In this document: in pieces, positions 27,634 to 36,825 of the stretch
How the letters are laid out: each line of letters starts with the position of its first letter
How positions within the stretch are numbered: position 1 is the stretch's first letter
Assembly (NCBI GenBank): GCA_001460835.1
Contig: CYKH01000693.1
Coordinates: 7,629 to 61,308 of the forward strand
DNA from: Bodo saltans
Lineage: Eukaryota > Euglenozoa > Kinetoplastea > Eubodonida > Bodonidae
Length of the DNA: 53,680 nucleotides
Direction of reading: 5' to 3'
Translations under genes and position numbers: made by a program
Notes under the pieces: generated by a model
The model's input: the letters and a program-made list of their open reading frames with translations, nothing else
Databases searched by the model: none
Told to the model about the DNA's origin: nothing

Positions 27634-29022
27634 ATGCCAGAGCTTGATTGTCAAACAGGAGATGAAAATGAGCGCAGCAGTGTGCGAAGTCGTCGCGGTG
27701 TCCAGTGTGCTGTGGCACTACTAGCAGCAGCGTGCTGTTGCGTAATCCTGTTAACCAATGGCGAACTGGGTCAGCATCGGAATAGTGATGTACACATCAA
27801 AAGTGAAGTACTCAGCCCTCAATTCTCTGGCACTGATATTACTCGCGAGGAGCTCCTTGCATCACGCACAGGCGATTCAGATGCGTTTCGCATTAGTGCT
27901 GAACACCTGCCTCGAAGGCACCACAAAGAACAAGCAACCTCGAACCACAAGGATTCATCGAACCAACCAGAACCGGAGGAGGAGATGCACATCGTCATGC
28001 TTGGTGATAGTGTGATGAGATACCAGTACCTTGACCTGATCTACCGCCTTCATTCCTGCAGCAGCAACATCAGCAGTAGCAGCAGTAGTACTAAGGATAG
28101 AAACAACACCGGCAACACTCTGTCCGCCCCTGAATGCCCTCAACCCCCGAACAGATTGCTACTTAACAAGGAAACACTTGTCGCATTTAAACCGGCAAAA
28201 GCAAACTCGAAACTACAATGGCTCTCCAACTACATGAGCTACTACCGCTACAGTGTGTCCCTTTTTAATGGAAGTATGGCTTGTGATTGCTCACGGCCTC
28301 CGATTCCTGATTGGATCCCAAGCGCGATTGAAACTAGAAGCTACCGCCACCCAACGCGTATGCTGCGTGTATCGTATGTGCAGGTCTTTGGCGAGCAAAA
28401 GTTGTTGACGAGGGCTCAGCTGAATCGTTTGGATCCAATGACCAGTCTTCCCATCAACGCAAAGATCGCAGTGATGGACAAAAAACGAGACAATTTTTAT
28501 TTCAAGAACATATCGCTGCTGAGATTTGCAGAAGACTATGCACCCATGATGCAGCCAAAGCCAACTCATTTCGTCATGAACATTGGTATCTGGCGATTTT
28601 CCAACGCGTTCGCAAGTCAGGGGATGCCGTCTGTGGTTCGTGCGCTGCGGAGAGTTGCGAAACACGTTGTGTGGCGCGAAACAAGTCAGCCTGCGCCGCA
28701 CGCTTTCACCCCGATGTTGACATTTCAAACGTGGAAAGCGAAGCAGCACCGGATACAACGCATTGATGCGCTCATGTACCGCAGACTTTGCAAGAAACCC
28801 TCCTCACCATCTTCACCTTCTACGACGATGACCACCTCCAACGGAACACTTCTACTACAGCCCCCGCTGTGCCACTACTTTTCCATTCCGCCACTCCCAG
28901 GTGTGCCGCGCAACGCACTCAATCCACCAAATACGCTCGGTGACCGAAGACATCCACATCCTTTCCAATACAAATTTTGGAACGCCAAGCTGTGGCGGTT
29001 GCTTCTGTCTTTGGATCATTGA
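27634..29022 (+). CDS. Type II membrane SGNH/PC-esterase-like protein
   Basis: 462 aa from the ATG at 27634. The protein has a short charged N-terminus, one hydrophobic segment (about 23-41, Ala/Cys/Val-rich) and then a lumenal domain, the layout of a type II Golgi/ER enzyme. A GDS motif within 'IVMLGDSVMRYQYL' (near 124) gives the nucleophile Ser. A D-x-x-H (Asp-Arg-Arg-His, near 437-440) close to the C-terminus completes the catalytic set of the PC-esterase/PMR5-Cas1 acyl-esterase superfamily. Such enzymes transfer or remove acyl groups on glycans. An upstream ATG at 27538 is in frame but encodes the poly-T splice tract, so the later start is preferred. It sits between array members 4 and 5. 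Substrate unknown. Confidence 0.65.
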   Translation: MPELDCQTGDENERSSVRSRRGVQCAVALLAAACCCVILLTNGELGQHRNSDVHIKSEVLSPQFSGTDITREELLASRTGDSDAFRISAEHLPRRHHKEQATSNHKDSSNQPEPEEEMHIVMLGDSVMRYQYLDLIYRLHSCSSNISSSSSSTKDRNNTGNTLSAPECPQPPNRLLLNKETLVAFKPAKANSKLQWLSNYMSYYRYSVSLFNGSMACDCSRPPIPDWIPSAIETRSYRHPTRMLRVSYVQVFGEQKLLTRAQLNRLDPMTSLPINAKIAVMDKKRDNFYFKNISLLRFAEDYAPMMQPKPTHFVMNIGIWRFSNAFASQGMPSVVRALRRVAKHVVWRETSQPAPHAFTPMLTFQTWKAKQHRIQRIDALMYRRLCKKPSSPSSPSTTMTTSNGTLLLQPPLCHYFSIPPLPGVPRNALNPPNTLGDRRHPHPFQYKFWNAKLWRLLLSLDH

Positions 29023-29461
29023 TGAACCTTTCGCGTCTTGGGCGTGGAAGGATACAGAGGAGGGGAAAGGTAAATGTTATTCCCGTAAATGCTCTTCTGT
29101 CCCCCCCGCTTCCCCCCTCGCCACATCGCAGAGCTGAAAAGAATCCCAATTTAAGAAACTATTTTTAGCCCCTAGTTAAGGACGCGTTTTATTTACTTCT
29201 GGTGTATTCCATACTGCTGTATCCAGCGGTGCTAGCGTCGCCCCGAACACATCGCCGCCCTCATGCAAGATTTCTTCTTTTCTCGGTGAATAGTGATCCT
29301 TCTCTCGTGTTTTTTTCAAAAGCAAAACCAACGCCACGTGTGAGTGCCCTTGATTTCCTGTCATCGCAATTTTATTCTTCTCATGGAAGGAAATGCTTTT
29401 CCCCCCGTTATCTTTTTGTTTGGATAAAAGACAAGAACCACACAGGTCCCATCAGCTCTGG
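29023..29461 (+). promoter_or_regulatory. Intergenic region
   Basis: No gene is seen. The tract around 29397-29420 is C/T-rich and is followed by AGs at about 29429-29445, possible acceptors shortly before the ATG at 29462. Confidence 0.35.
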
Positions 29462-30307
29462 ATGGGATCGTCGTGCTCAACTTTTCTCTGCGACGGGCCA
29501 ACCGTTGCGCATCCCCCTTGCCCTCCGAGTTGCAGCAACGTGTCGAAAACCCACAGAGCGCGAATGGGACGGCGATCCATCGACGTGTCACACACAATCA
29601 CCGCGCGATCGCAAACTTCTGAAAGAATACTCGATCGCCGCCCATCTCAAACGGCATGCACTCTTGCTTCTTCGCGAACATCAACCCGCCAGACAGATGT
29701 TTTCGGGCGAGCGCACACAAAGCAGAATCACCACCACCATGACTGTATCCACGCCACCGCGCCAACGAACCCCATCGCTCTGGAAAAAAGAGCCACATTT
29801 GTCCCACATGGGCTAACACACCCCCAAACAAATTTGCAAGTAAGCAGCAATGCCAAGCCGTGCGGCAAGCAGTGGACTGGGCAACCACCAGCTCGTTGGC
29901 CACGTACAACACTAGCCCGAAATTCTTCGCCGAGTGACATGACGACCTCCTCAGCAATGAGTGGGGGATTTGGCAAGCCATGTGTAGAGGTAGGCGTGCT
30001 GGTGAGTGCTCATCCCACTTCGGCCCTTGACGACGTCAAACCGCCAAGAAAGCTATCTGTGTCGTTCTCTACGCTTCCTGCTCGAACGGCACGCTCTCCT
30101 ATTACTTCTCACAACGTTCACCATCAATGTGCGAAAGAATCATACGAAAGACCTCGACTTCATGAAATTTCGGAGGCATCTTGCGACAGCGGTTTGCAAT
30201 GTCTAGAAAACCTCCTCATGCCTGCTGATGAGCCAATGTCCCCTGTGCTCCCCCTGCGACGGCACTGCACGGCTGCGGCGCTAAGGGATGATTCTTGGGA
30301 TGAATGA
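29462..30307 (+). CDS. Predicted acylated protein, array member 5 (subfamily 2)
   Basis: 281 aa starting 'MGSSCSTFLCDGPTVAHP': myristoylation-type Gly2/Ser3, Cys5 and Cys10 for palmitoylation, then the C-D-G-P-T-V signature. The middle is Thr/His/Arg-rich and disordered. Three motifs are shared with the gene at 34519: 'RWPRTTLA' (145-152), 'KLSVSFS' (197-203), and a C-terminal block from 'LENLLMP' (248-254) to 'TAAALRDDSWDE' (270-281). These define subfamily 2. No enzymatic motif. An in-frame ATG upstream of 29462 is not followed by an acyl signal, so the Met-Gly start is preferred. Confidence 0.72.
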   Translation: MGSSCSTFLCDGPTVAHPPCPPSCSNVSKTHRARMGRRSIDVSHTITARSQTSERILDRRPSQTACTLASSRTSTRQTDVFGRAHTKQNHHHHDCIHATAPTNPIALEKRATFVPHGLTHPQTNLQVSSNAKPCGKQWTGQPPARWPRTTLARNSSPSDMTTSSAMSGGFGKPCVEVGVLVSAHPTSALDDVKPPRKLSVSFSTLPARTARSPITSHNVHHQCAKESYERPRLHEISEASCDSGLQCLENLLMPADEPMSPVLPLRRHCTAAALRDDSWDE

Positions 30308-31308
30308 TCATCAGGCAAAAAAGCCGCCGTTGAGAAAACAGTATCTTTTCCCCCCACCCACATGCCCGTCCTCCTTAGTTTGTGCCTTTGACACTTGCTT
30401 TGTTCTTTTGTGTGCTAACATCCTACATGACTCTCCGTTATGTTGTCCTTGCAGTGATTCAATCAATCCGTAGCCATCGTCAAGGGTGGCTCACTGCATT
30501 TGTCAATAGAAATCCGAAACATCGGTGATGTCATGGAAAAAAAACCCGGTAACAATAAATTTGGAGGAACAGATGCGTTGTTGGACATGTAAAATACCCA
30601 ACAGCAACATTTATTTTCGTTAACGGAGAAATCCTATCAGACTGCCACCCACACTGCATCCTATCAGACTGCCACCACCATCACACTGCGTATTATCAGA
30701 CTGCCACCCTCACTGCCAACAGCAACACCACCGTCACACTGCGTATTATGAGAAAATGATGCATATCGTTTTAATGAAAACGTTCCTTTTCCTCCCAAAA
30801 AGGATTTTTTTTCTTTTTTGACAGCCCCTCAATCATGGATTCATTTATTTTTATTTTTTATTTTGATGTGCATGCATTTTTATACTTCTCATTTCGTTAC
30901 GCATTGCAAACGTGCATCATGCACCCTGGCAACAACACCTCGCTCCTTGTCCTCTGCCCTTAATTATTTTGTATATCTTCCATTTTGGGATTCCTATCCT
31001 TTTGGTATTCCCAATCATCTTTTTGCCGACGAGCAAAAAGAAGGAATTGTTGTGACCATGTGCAGTCGTTCAAATTAAGACGTGTTTTTTTTTGTGTGTG
31101 TGTCTCGGCGTGCTGTTGTGTTTGTTCTTTTATTAGATGAAAGGTGTGTCCCTTCAATCAAAAGATCTTTTCCAAAGAAACAACTGAATTCTGCCTCACG
31201 ACGCTTTAACGCTCGTGCTTTCGTTGCGAAGCCACTCGTTGATATTTTTTTCTGGTAAAGCTAAATTACTTTCGAGAAGGTTGTGTACTTTTTTCTCCCC
31301 GCTGACAT
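30308..31308 (+). promoter_or_regulatory. Intergenic region with a short tandem repeat
   Basis: No gene is supported over 1.0 kb. It contains three 'TATCAGACTGCCACC' repeats (30635-30755) and T-rich tracts near 30788-30870, 31083-31095 and 31240-31250. AGs at about 31259-31279 are possible acceptors for the next gene. Confidence 0.4.
30635..30755 (+). repeat. Three-copy irregular repeat with 'TATCAGACTGCCACC' core
   Basis: The core starts at 30635, 30662 and 30694. Copies two and three are followed by 'CACACTGCGTATTAT' endings at about 30683 and 30736. Unit lengths are unequal (27, 32 and about 60 bp), as in a degenerate minisatellite. Confidence 0.85.
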
Positions 31309-32034
31309 ATGGGTAGCGCATGTTGCTGCGAGGCTCCCACGGTAGTCTACCCACGCCAGAAGAGTTTGCGAGGTGGCGGAGGTATCAAGCGGCCTTCAAG
31401 TTTTCGGAAGAGCAGTACAACGACGTCGACGACCACCACACAACAACGAAACGAGTCAACCAACATTAAAGAGATCCCTATTGATGGCGACACAACCAGC
31501 GTCGCAGCAGTGATGATGCCAAGCGTACCATTTCAGCGACGGGCGGAGGAAGCGGAGCGCCCCCATACACTGCGCCGCCCTCCACACCTGGACGCCGCGA
31601 TTATCAATTCCGACCCGCAGCATAACAATGTACTAAGCCCAGCGCGTGAGGCGTCGTCTCCAGTCGAAATCCCACGCTCCACTGTCATGCCGCGCACAAC
31701 ATTAGCTCCAGACAACACGAACATCAACAGTTGGCAAGCAGAAGGCAATAAGGATGACCCCTCTACGCCACATTTTGAACCGATGCAACTGCTAGGTGGG
31801 CAACAGTCAGTAGAGAGTGCGCTCCGCACTCTGCACGCCGTTGGCAGCGGTATCAGTAGTGACGATGCCACACCCATCTTTACAGCGCTGCCGGCATCTT
31901 TTTTCCGTCGTGCAAGTGTGGCAACACCACAACGATCCACTAGCAGTGCTGAGAATCCACTAGGGGCACTGACATCGTCGTCTGGTCGCATCTTGCGATT
32001 GGAGCGCATGGGCAGTGGTGGTACCTACGAATAG
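31309..32034 (+). CDS. Predicted acylated protein, array member 6 (subfamily 1)
   Basis: 241 aa starting 'MGSACCCEAPTVVYP': Gly2/Ser3 for myristoylation, Cys5-Cys7 for palmitoylation, then C-E-A-P-T-V-V-Y-P, nearly identical to the start of the gene at 33005. Other shared blocks are 'MPRTTLAP' (127-134) and the subfamily-1 module at 156-194 (F-E-P-M-Q-L-L-G-G-x-x-S-V-E-S to T-P-I-F-T-A-L). The middle is Ser/Thr/Asn-rich. The +1 frame is open from 31964 to 32164 and its last ~43 codons read as plausible protein, so the C-terminus may be cut short by a frameshift. Function unknown. Confidence 0.75.
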   Translation: MGSACCCEAPTVVYPRQKSLRGGGGIKRPSSFRKSSTTTSTTTTQQRNESTNIKEIPIDGDTTSVAAVMMPSVPFQRRAEEAERPHTLRRPPHLDAAIINSDPQHNNVLSPAREASSPVEIPRSTVMPRTTLAPDNTNINSWQAEGNKDDPSTPHFEPMQLLGGQQSVESALRTLHAVGSGISSDDATPIFTALPASFFRRASVATPQRSTSSAENPLGALTSSSGRILRLERMGSGGTYE

Positions 32035-33004
32035 CAGTGGTGGAGGAGAGGGAACAACCAGCATTCCCGCGGGTGCACGAAGTGAAGACACACTTGAGCC
32101 ACCTGATGCAAGTGTGGAGATGAGCACCGCACCACCAACTGCTTTAAAAACCGAATCGAATTAGAATTTGTGAACACGGAAGATACCAAATGACGAAGTC
32201 TCTCATGTTTTATTGATGTTGCACTGCTTACCTCGTCTCTCTCTGCCCCCCAAATACGTTCGATAAGAGTTATTTACTGATTTTTTTGAATTTTATTTTA
32301 TTGTTGGAAAAGATAAGTGAACAAATTGTTGCTGCAACTACTGCTCTGGACGGAGCGCTTTCCCCCTCCTTTTCTTACATCTCCTCGCACCTCAAATCGT
32401 ACTTCCCTCATCCTTGCTCCTTCTTCTGTTATGTTACTTTGCATTATTTCTTTTTTTCTTTCTGTTATTTGATTGTGTCCATATCCTCCACTTCAATTTC
32501 CCCCTTTTTTATTGATTTTTATTGATTTTTTTTGTGTTGGGGGCTCCTCCTCCTTCACACCTTCGTGTGTTGAGTTGAAGTGGAGAGGATTACCAGCGGC
32601 TGGTCACCTCTCGTTGGTTTTTTTTTCCGTCCCTCGTGTTCCTTGTTGCTCTTCCTGCCTTGCGACTTACAAGCCACGCACGGGTTTTTTGTTGAACAGA
32701 CCACTTAAAGCCCCCACAGGTCAACGCCACCTATACAACCAAAGCGAGCGAAAAGGCTCTGTGCTCAAATTTATTGTCATCTTCTTTTTTTTTTGTTTGT
32801 CTCTTGCGCACAGATTTGTTTTTGTGTTTAAGGTTTTTGGTTGGCTGTGTGTGCTCGAGCCGGTATATTCAACCTCTTACATGGAATAGGTAAACACAGC
32901 GCTAGCGGGGGGAGAAAAAAATCCAAATAACTGTGCTACTAATATGTCGATCTGAGCATTATTTCGTCGAATCCTCGTTCCCTTTGTTTAGAAACGACAC
33001 ACGT
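32035..33004 (+). promoter_or_regulatory. Intergenic region with close-set splice acceptor
   Basis: After a possible out-of-frame coding tail (to 32164) the region is T-rich and gene-free. 'CCCTTTGTTTAG' ends with AG at 32990-32991, 13 bases before the ATG at 33005. This is one of the clearest acceptor-to-start pairs in the window. Confidence 0.5.
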
Positions 33005-33829
33005 ATGGGTGGTGTATGCTGTTGCGAAGCCCCAACTGTGGTGTACCCGCATCGAAATGCCAACTGTTGCATCATGCGACCACAACAATCCAACAATGCC
33101 GGTGGTCGGCGACGACAACCTGCCGCCCCAACAACGCGTGAAGCAGACCACAACGCGAGGGTTGCTAGAGGCGGCGAAGATCATGGCGACACCGTAGCAT
33201 CTATGACGACCAAAAACTGTGTTCTAGGGGGCCATCTGATGGTACGGCATATCCCCATCGTTGACGCCACTACATTACACCAACCTCCTCATAATCCGTT
33301 GTTACCAGTGCAAAGATCATCATCGTCCCCAACAGACAACCCTCGAACAACACTCATGCCGCGAACAACAATCGCTCCTCACGACAGCTGGCCTAGATCC
33401 CAACATACCACATCAACGGAGGACCTTACCCCCAGAGAGCACGCGTCTGGATGCGACCCTCTCAGACCATCAATGTTAGGCAGTGGCGTGTCGTCGTTAG
33501 TTGCGTCGCATTTTCAACCGATGCAGATGCTTGGTGGCCCAAGATCCGTTGACAGTGTGCCACGAGCAACGCACGCTGCCTCAAGTGGCGACAATTCTGG
33601 TGTCGGAAGTCCTGTTTTCGCAGCGCTGCCAGTTTCACTGTCGCGAGCCGCCTACACCACGTTCTCGGGGATGAGTCCGGTCGCCCTTGCTCAACACGTA
33701 TTTGAACGGAACAGTTTTGGCGGCGGAGGGTGCACCAATCTGGGCGGCAGCGCAGTGCCCATTCATCCTTGCGTCGAATTTCCGGAAGACGCTGAGGCCG
33801 ACCTGGTTCCATTCAATGTTGCTGCGTAG
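33005..33829 (+). CDS. Predicted acylated protein, array member 7 (subfamily 1)
   Basis: 274 aa starting 'MGGVCCCEAPTVVYP', differing from the gene at 31309 at only two of the first 15 positions. Cys5-Cys7 and a further Cys pair at 21-22 may be palmitoylated. 'MPRTTIAP' lies at 118-125 and the subfamily-1 module at 170-209 (F-Q-P-M-Q-M-L-G-G-x-x-S-V-D-S to S-P-V-F-A-A-L). The C-terminal 50 residues (Gly-rich, then acidic) have no counterpart in the other members. The start follows a splice acceptor by 13 bases. The flanks of the conserved blocks are very divergent, indicating weak constraint outside the motifs. Confidence 0.75.
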   Translation: MGGVCCCEAPTVVYPHRNANCCIMRPQQSNNAGGRRRQPAAPTTREADHNARVARGGEDHGDTVASMTTKNCVLGGHLMVRHIPIVDATTLHQPPHNPLLPVQRSSSSPTDNPRTTLMPRTTIAPHDSWPRSQHTTSTEDLTPREHASGCDPLRPSMLGSGVSSLVASHFQPMQMLGGPRSVDSVPRATHAASSGDNSGVGSPVFAALPVSLSRAAYTTFSGMSPVALAQHVFERNSFGGGGCTNLGGSAVPIHPCVEFPEDAEADLVPFNVAA

Positions 33830-34518
33830 TGTTCCCCTTCTGCAACATCGGGTGGAGCTTTTTGTGCGAGGCATCGCACTTGTGCACAAATCACCTTTTT
33901 TTTCGTGGGAGACTCGTTATCGCGTGAAATTTATTCTTTAAGAACAACCAACGCAATGCCTCATCATGTTTCTTTTTTTTTTCCTTTTTTTCCAATCCAA
34001 TCCACCACCATGTCATTTCCCTTTTCCATCAGATTCCCGTCGGTGTTCCAACGCCTCTTCTTTTCTCTCCTCCTCCTTCCTTGAAATATGAAAGTCTTCA
34101 CACGACTGCCCCCAGCTCGTATCTAAACGCGTCCAATGATCCCCCTTTTTTTTTCTTTGGGGCTAAACATGTGTCATGTGGATGTGCACTTTGTTTGCGC
34201 ACACAGAGACATCGATTTCCTCCACTTCCGCTACAAGATGTGTGAAGATGATCAATGTGGTTTCCCTCCATATTGATCAAATGCAGCTCAGATAGCACAA
34301 TGTGACCCTATTAACATTTGTGTTTCAATGCCTACAATAACTTCATGTTTCTCACTCGTCCTGATGTTTCACTTTTTCCCCCCCCCCTTTTCTTGTGAAA
34401 AGGTGCGAAACAGGATACCTTCTGTTCATTGCGAACAATAGATAGTCACAGAAAACATAAAGAAGCACACACTCCCACTCACTCACTCGTCCCTTTCCTT
34501 CTTGTTTATTGTTTTTGT
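33830..34518 (+). promoter_or_regulatory. Intergenic region
   Basis: No gene is seen. Pyrimidine-rich tracts lie at 33968-34085, 34141-34160 and 34373-34395. AG near 34402 is a possible acceptor for the next gene. Confidence 0.35.
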
Positions 34519-35529
34519 ATGGGTGCCACTTGCTCGTCAATGTGCTGCGAGGGCCCCACTGTGGCGTATCCTCTGCATAGGGGTGGACAGAATTGTGTCG
34601 TTGTGCGCAATCAGTTCAGGAGCAAACAGCACCGAGCAAACAGCGGTGGCTCTTCTCCTAGAAAGGCACATCGAGTCCCTGCCTGTATTGTGGCCTCGAA
34701 TGACGAGGTTGCCGCTCCATCGCAATCCGGGGCTGCTACCACGAGCGCTACGGTAGAAGGCATGACTACTCGTCTGGCTGATGGTAGCAGCGGCGGCACG
34801 TTGTTGCTGGGCCCAGGGCACAGCGTTCTTCTCCAAGTAGCCGCGCACCATCAGCGCAATGGTAGTGGAGGCGACCACATGCTCCGCGTCGCACCTGTCA
34901 CGAAATTGGAACTGAAAGCACCGCTGTTGTGCCCAAGTACTGCTGAGGCAAGTCCTACGTCGTCGCCCCGTGCGCATATGCCGCCTAGAGACGACATTTT
35001 CGAGCCAACTGAGAACAAACTGTCCAATCCCTTTGAGCCGCCGGTTCGTTGGCCACGAACCACATTGGCGCCTCGAAGCTCGTGGAGCGGTGATTGCTCC
35101 GCCGACGAGATTCCCGGAAATCCCTCCTCTGGCAACAACAACAACACGAACGCTCGGAAAACATCTCCTAGTAATGGGCGATGGTTCACCCCTGCTGCTG
35201 CAGGCGGTGCGGTGATGTCAGTGACAAGTCCTACCAATCAGCAAGTTTCAGTCACAGAACAACAACAACGAGCAGCTCCTCGCATTCGAGAACTTTCTGT
35301 TTCGTTTTCCTTTCAACGTGTCAATCTGCTAGGCAACGACGGCGACGCAGAGGACTTTGGAGATTTGCACTCTGCGCCAGAGGAAAGGAGCGAGTCCAGG
35401 ATGCAGAGTGGACATGCCGCATCGGTGGATGAGCTCCTCATGCCAGTGGGTCAGCCCTTTTCGCCTGGGGCCCCGTTGGATAGGTGCAACACAGCGGCCG
35501 GACTCAACGATGCTTTTGGCGATGAATAG
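34519..35529 (+). CDS. Predicted acylated protein, array member 8 (subfamily 2)
   Basis: 336 aa starting 'MGATCSSMCCEGPTVAYP': Gly2 for myristoylation, Cys5, Cys9 and Cys10 for palmitoylation, then the C-E-G-P-T-V-A-Y-P signature. Shared with the gene at 29462: 'RWPRTTLA' (178-185), 'ELSVSFS' (258-264) and a C-terminal block from 'VDELLMP' (303-309) to 'TAAGLNDAFGDE' (325-336), including P-x-S-P and a P-L-x-R/D-x-C pattern. It is the longest member, with Ser/Asn/Gln-rich linkers. The Met-Gly start is chosen over an earlier in-frame ATG (34429) because only it exposes the acyl signal. Function unknown. Confidence 0.75.
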   Translation: MGATCSSMCCEGPTVAYPLHRGGQNCVVVRNQFRSKQHRANSGGSSPRKAHRVPACIVASNDEVAAPSQSGAATTSATVEGMTTRLADGSSGGTLLLGPGHSVLLQVAAHHQRNGSGGDHMLRVAPVTKLELKAPLLCPSTAEASPTSSPRAHMPPRDDIFEPTENKLSNPFEPPVRWPRTTLAPRSSWSGDCSADEIPGNPSSGNNNNTNARKTSPSNGRWFTPAAAGGAVMSVTSPTNQQVSVTEQQQRAAPRIRELSVSFSFQRVNLLGNDGDAEDFGDLHSAPEERSESRMQSGHAASVDELLMPVGQPFSPGAPLDRCNTAAGLNDAFGDE

Positions 35530-36825
35530 GTAGAGCGCACGCACTTCAAAGATTTTCCCCAAACGACGTTTATTTTGCAAATGGACGAGCCATGATGGTT
35601 TCCCTGGCGTGTGGTTCTTTGGAAAATTCCCGGGTTGTGTTTAGATAGAAAAGGATATGAGTTTGTCATCATCAATCATTTTTTTTTTTTTGTTGTTAGA
35701 CTACTATTTCTTTTGATTTTCTAGTTTGACCGTGTCTATCAATGAAGTGTGGGCCGCAGTATTGATTTCCCTTTGCGTGATGGCACAACGAGAAGAGTTG
35801 TGTTGATTCGTTGTGTTTAACTTATTATTTCCATCATGGTATGTTGCCCTCGATGCCGACGCACCAGATCAAAAATGACTTAAGTTTGAAGCTATGCTAT
35901 CCGGTTTCTCGCTTGAAAATCTGCATTTGCAGTGACCCTTCGCGTGCATTATTTTGTTGTTTCATTAGTTATTTGTTTTTTTGGTTCATGTATTATAACT
36001 TTTTTTTTGAATTTATTTTACTGTCCTTGTTTTGATAAGATCCAGTGAAACTTACCTCTACCTCGCCTTGCTTAACAGGAAGATGAGGAGCAGAGACTTT
36101 TATTGCCAGATTTTTTAGTGTCGCCAACGAACAAAGAGACAATCCCTCTCACTGTTTCGATTCGATTTTTGTGCTCTCCAAAAAAAGGGAAGAAACCTCA
36201 GTTTCACCATTAATTGCTTCTGCGCTCTCTCTCTCTACCTCTCCCACTTCATGCTCCTCGCGTTACTTTAACTCCTTCGCCCTTTGCCCTTCCCTTCGCA
36301 TTACCTCCCTTCGCACTATTCCCAGACGGACCGTCGCCGTTGTGGATCTTTTTGGCTCTCCCGTTCCATTTTGACTCTTTTTTTTTTCAATTACCTACTG
36401 TTTTTCTTTTCATGCTTTCCCGTCTGTTACCCCTCCTCATACCATTCCAGTTGTTCACCTCAGTTTGCCATTCGAGCTTTTCTTTCGTATCTACTACCTG
36501 TCTGGAGGATGCTGCGGTGCTATTCTCCCCCCTTTCCTGCTTAGTTACTGCCCCTCCCCCTCTCCCTCATTATAATCCAAAAGAGTAAAGAAGTGGCGAA
36601 GGGGTTGTGTGGCTTCAGTGTGACCCATATCGCCGCACCTCTTTCACATTCTTGGACGTCCAATTCTATTTGAAAACGAAAAGAAAGACAGAGTTTGATG
36701 CAAGTTGCGCTAATTTCCTTTTGTCGAGTGTTGAATTTCCAATGTGTGTTTGATTTTGCCTTAGGACGAGGAGGACGAATTGTGTTTAGGTATTTTTTAA
36801 AAAGAATATCGAGAGGATATTGTTG
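35530..36825 (+). promoter_or_regulatory. Long pyrimidine-rich intergenic region
   Basis: No gene is supported in 1.3 kb. From about 36160 to 36580 the + strand is almost continuously C/T-rich, and the longest open frame there (36214-36588) is a by-product of that bias (Leu/Pro/Phe/Ser only). 'GATTTTGCCTTAG' ending near 36764 is a plausible trans-splice acceptor for the next gene. Confidence 0.45.

Noticed and set aside
36214-36588. 124-aa Leu/Pro/Phe/Ser frame
   Set aside because: A by-product of a long C/T-rich stretch; composition is unlike the neighbouring genes.
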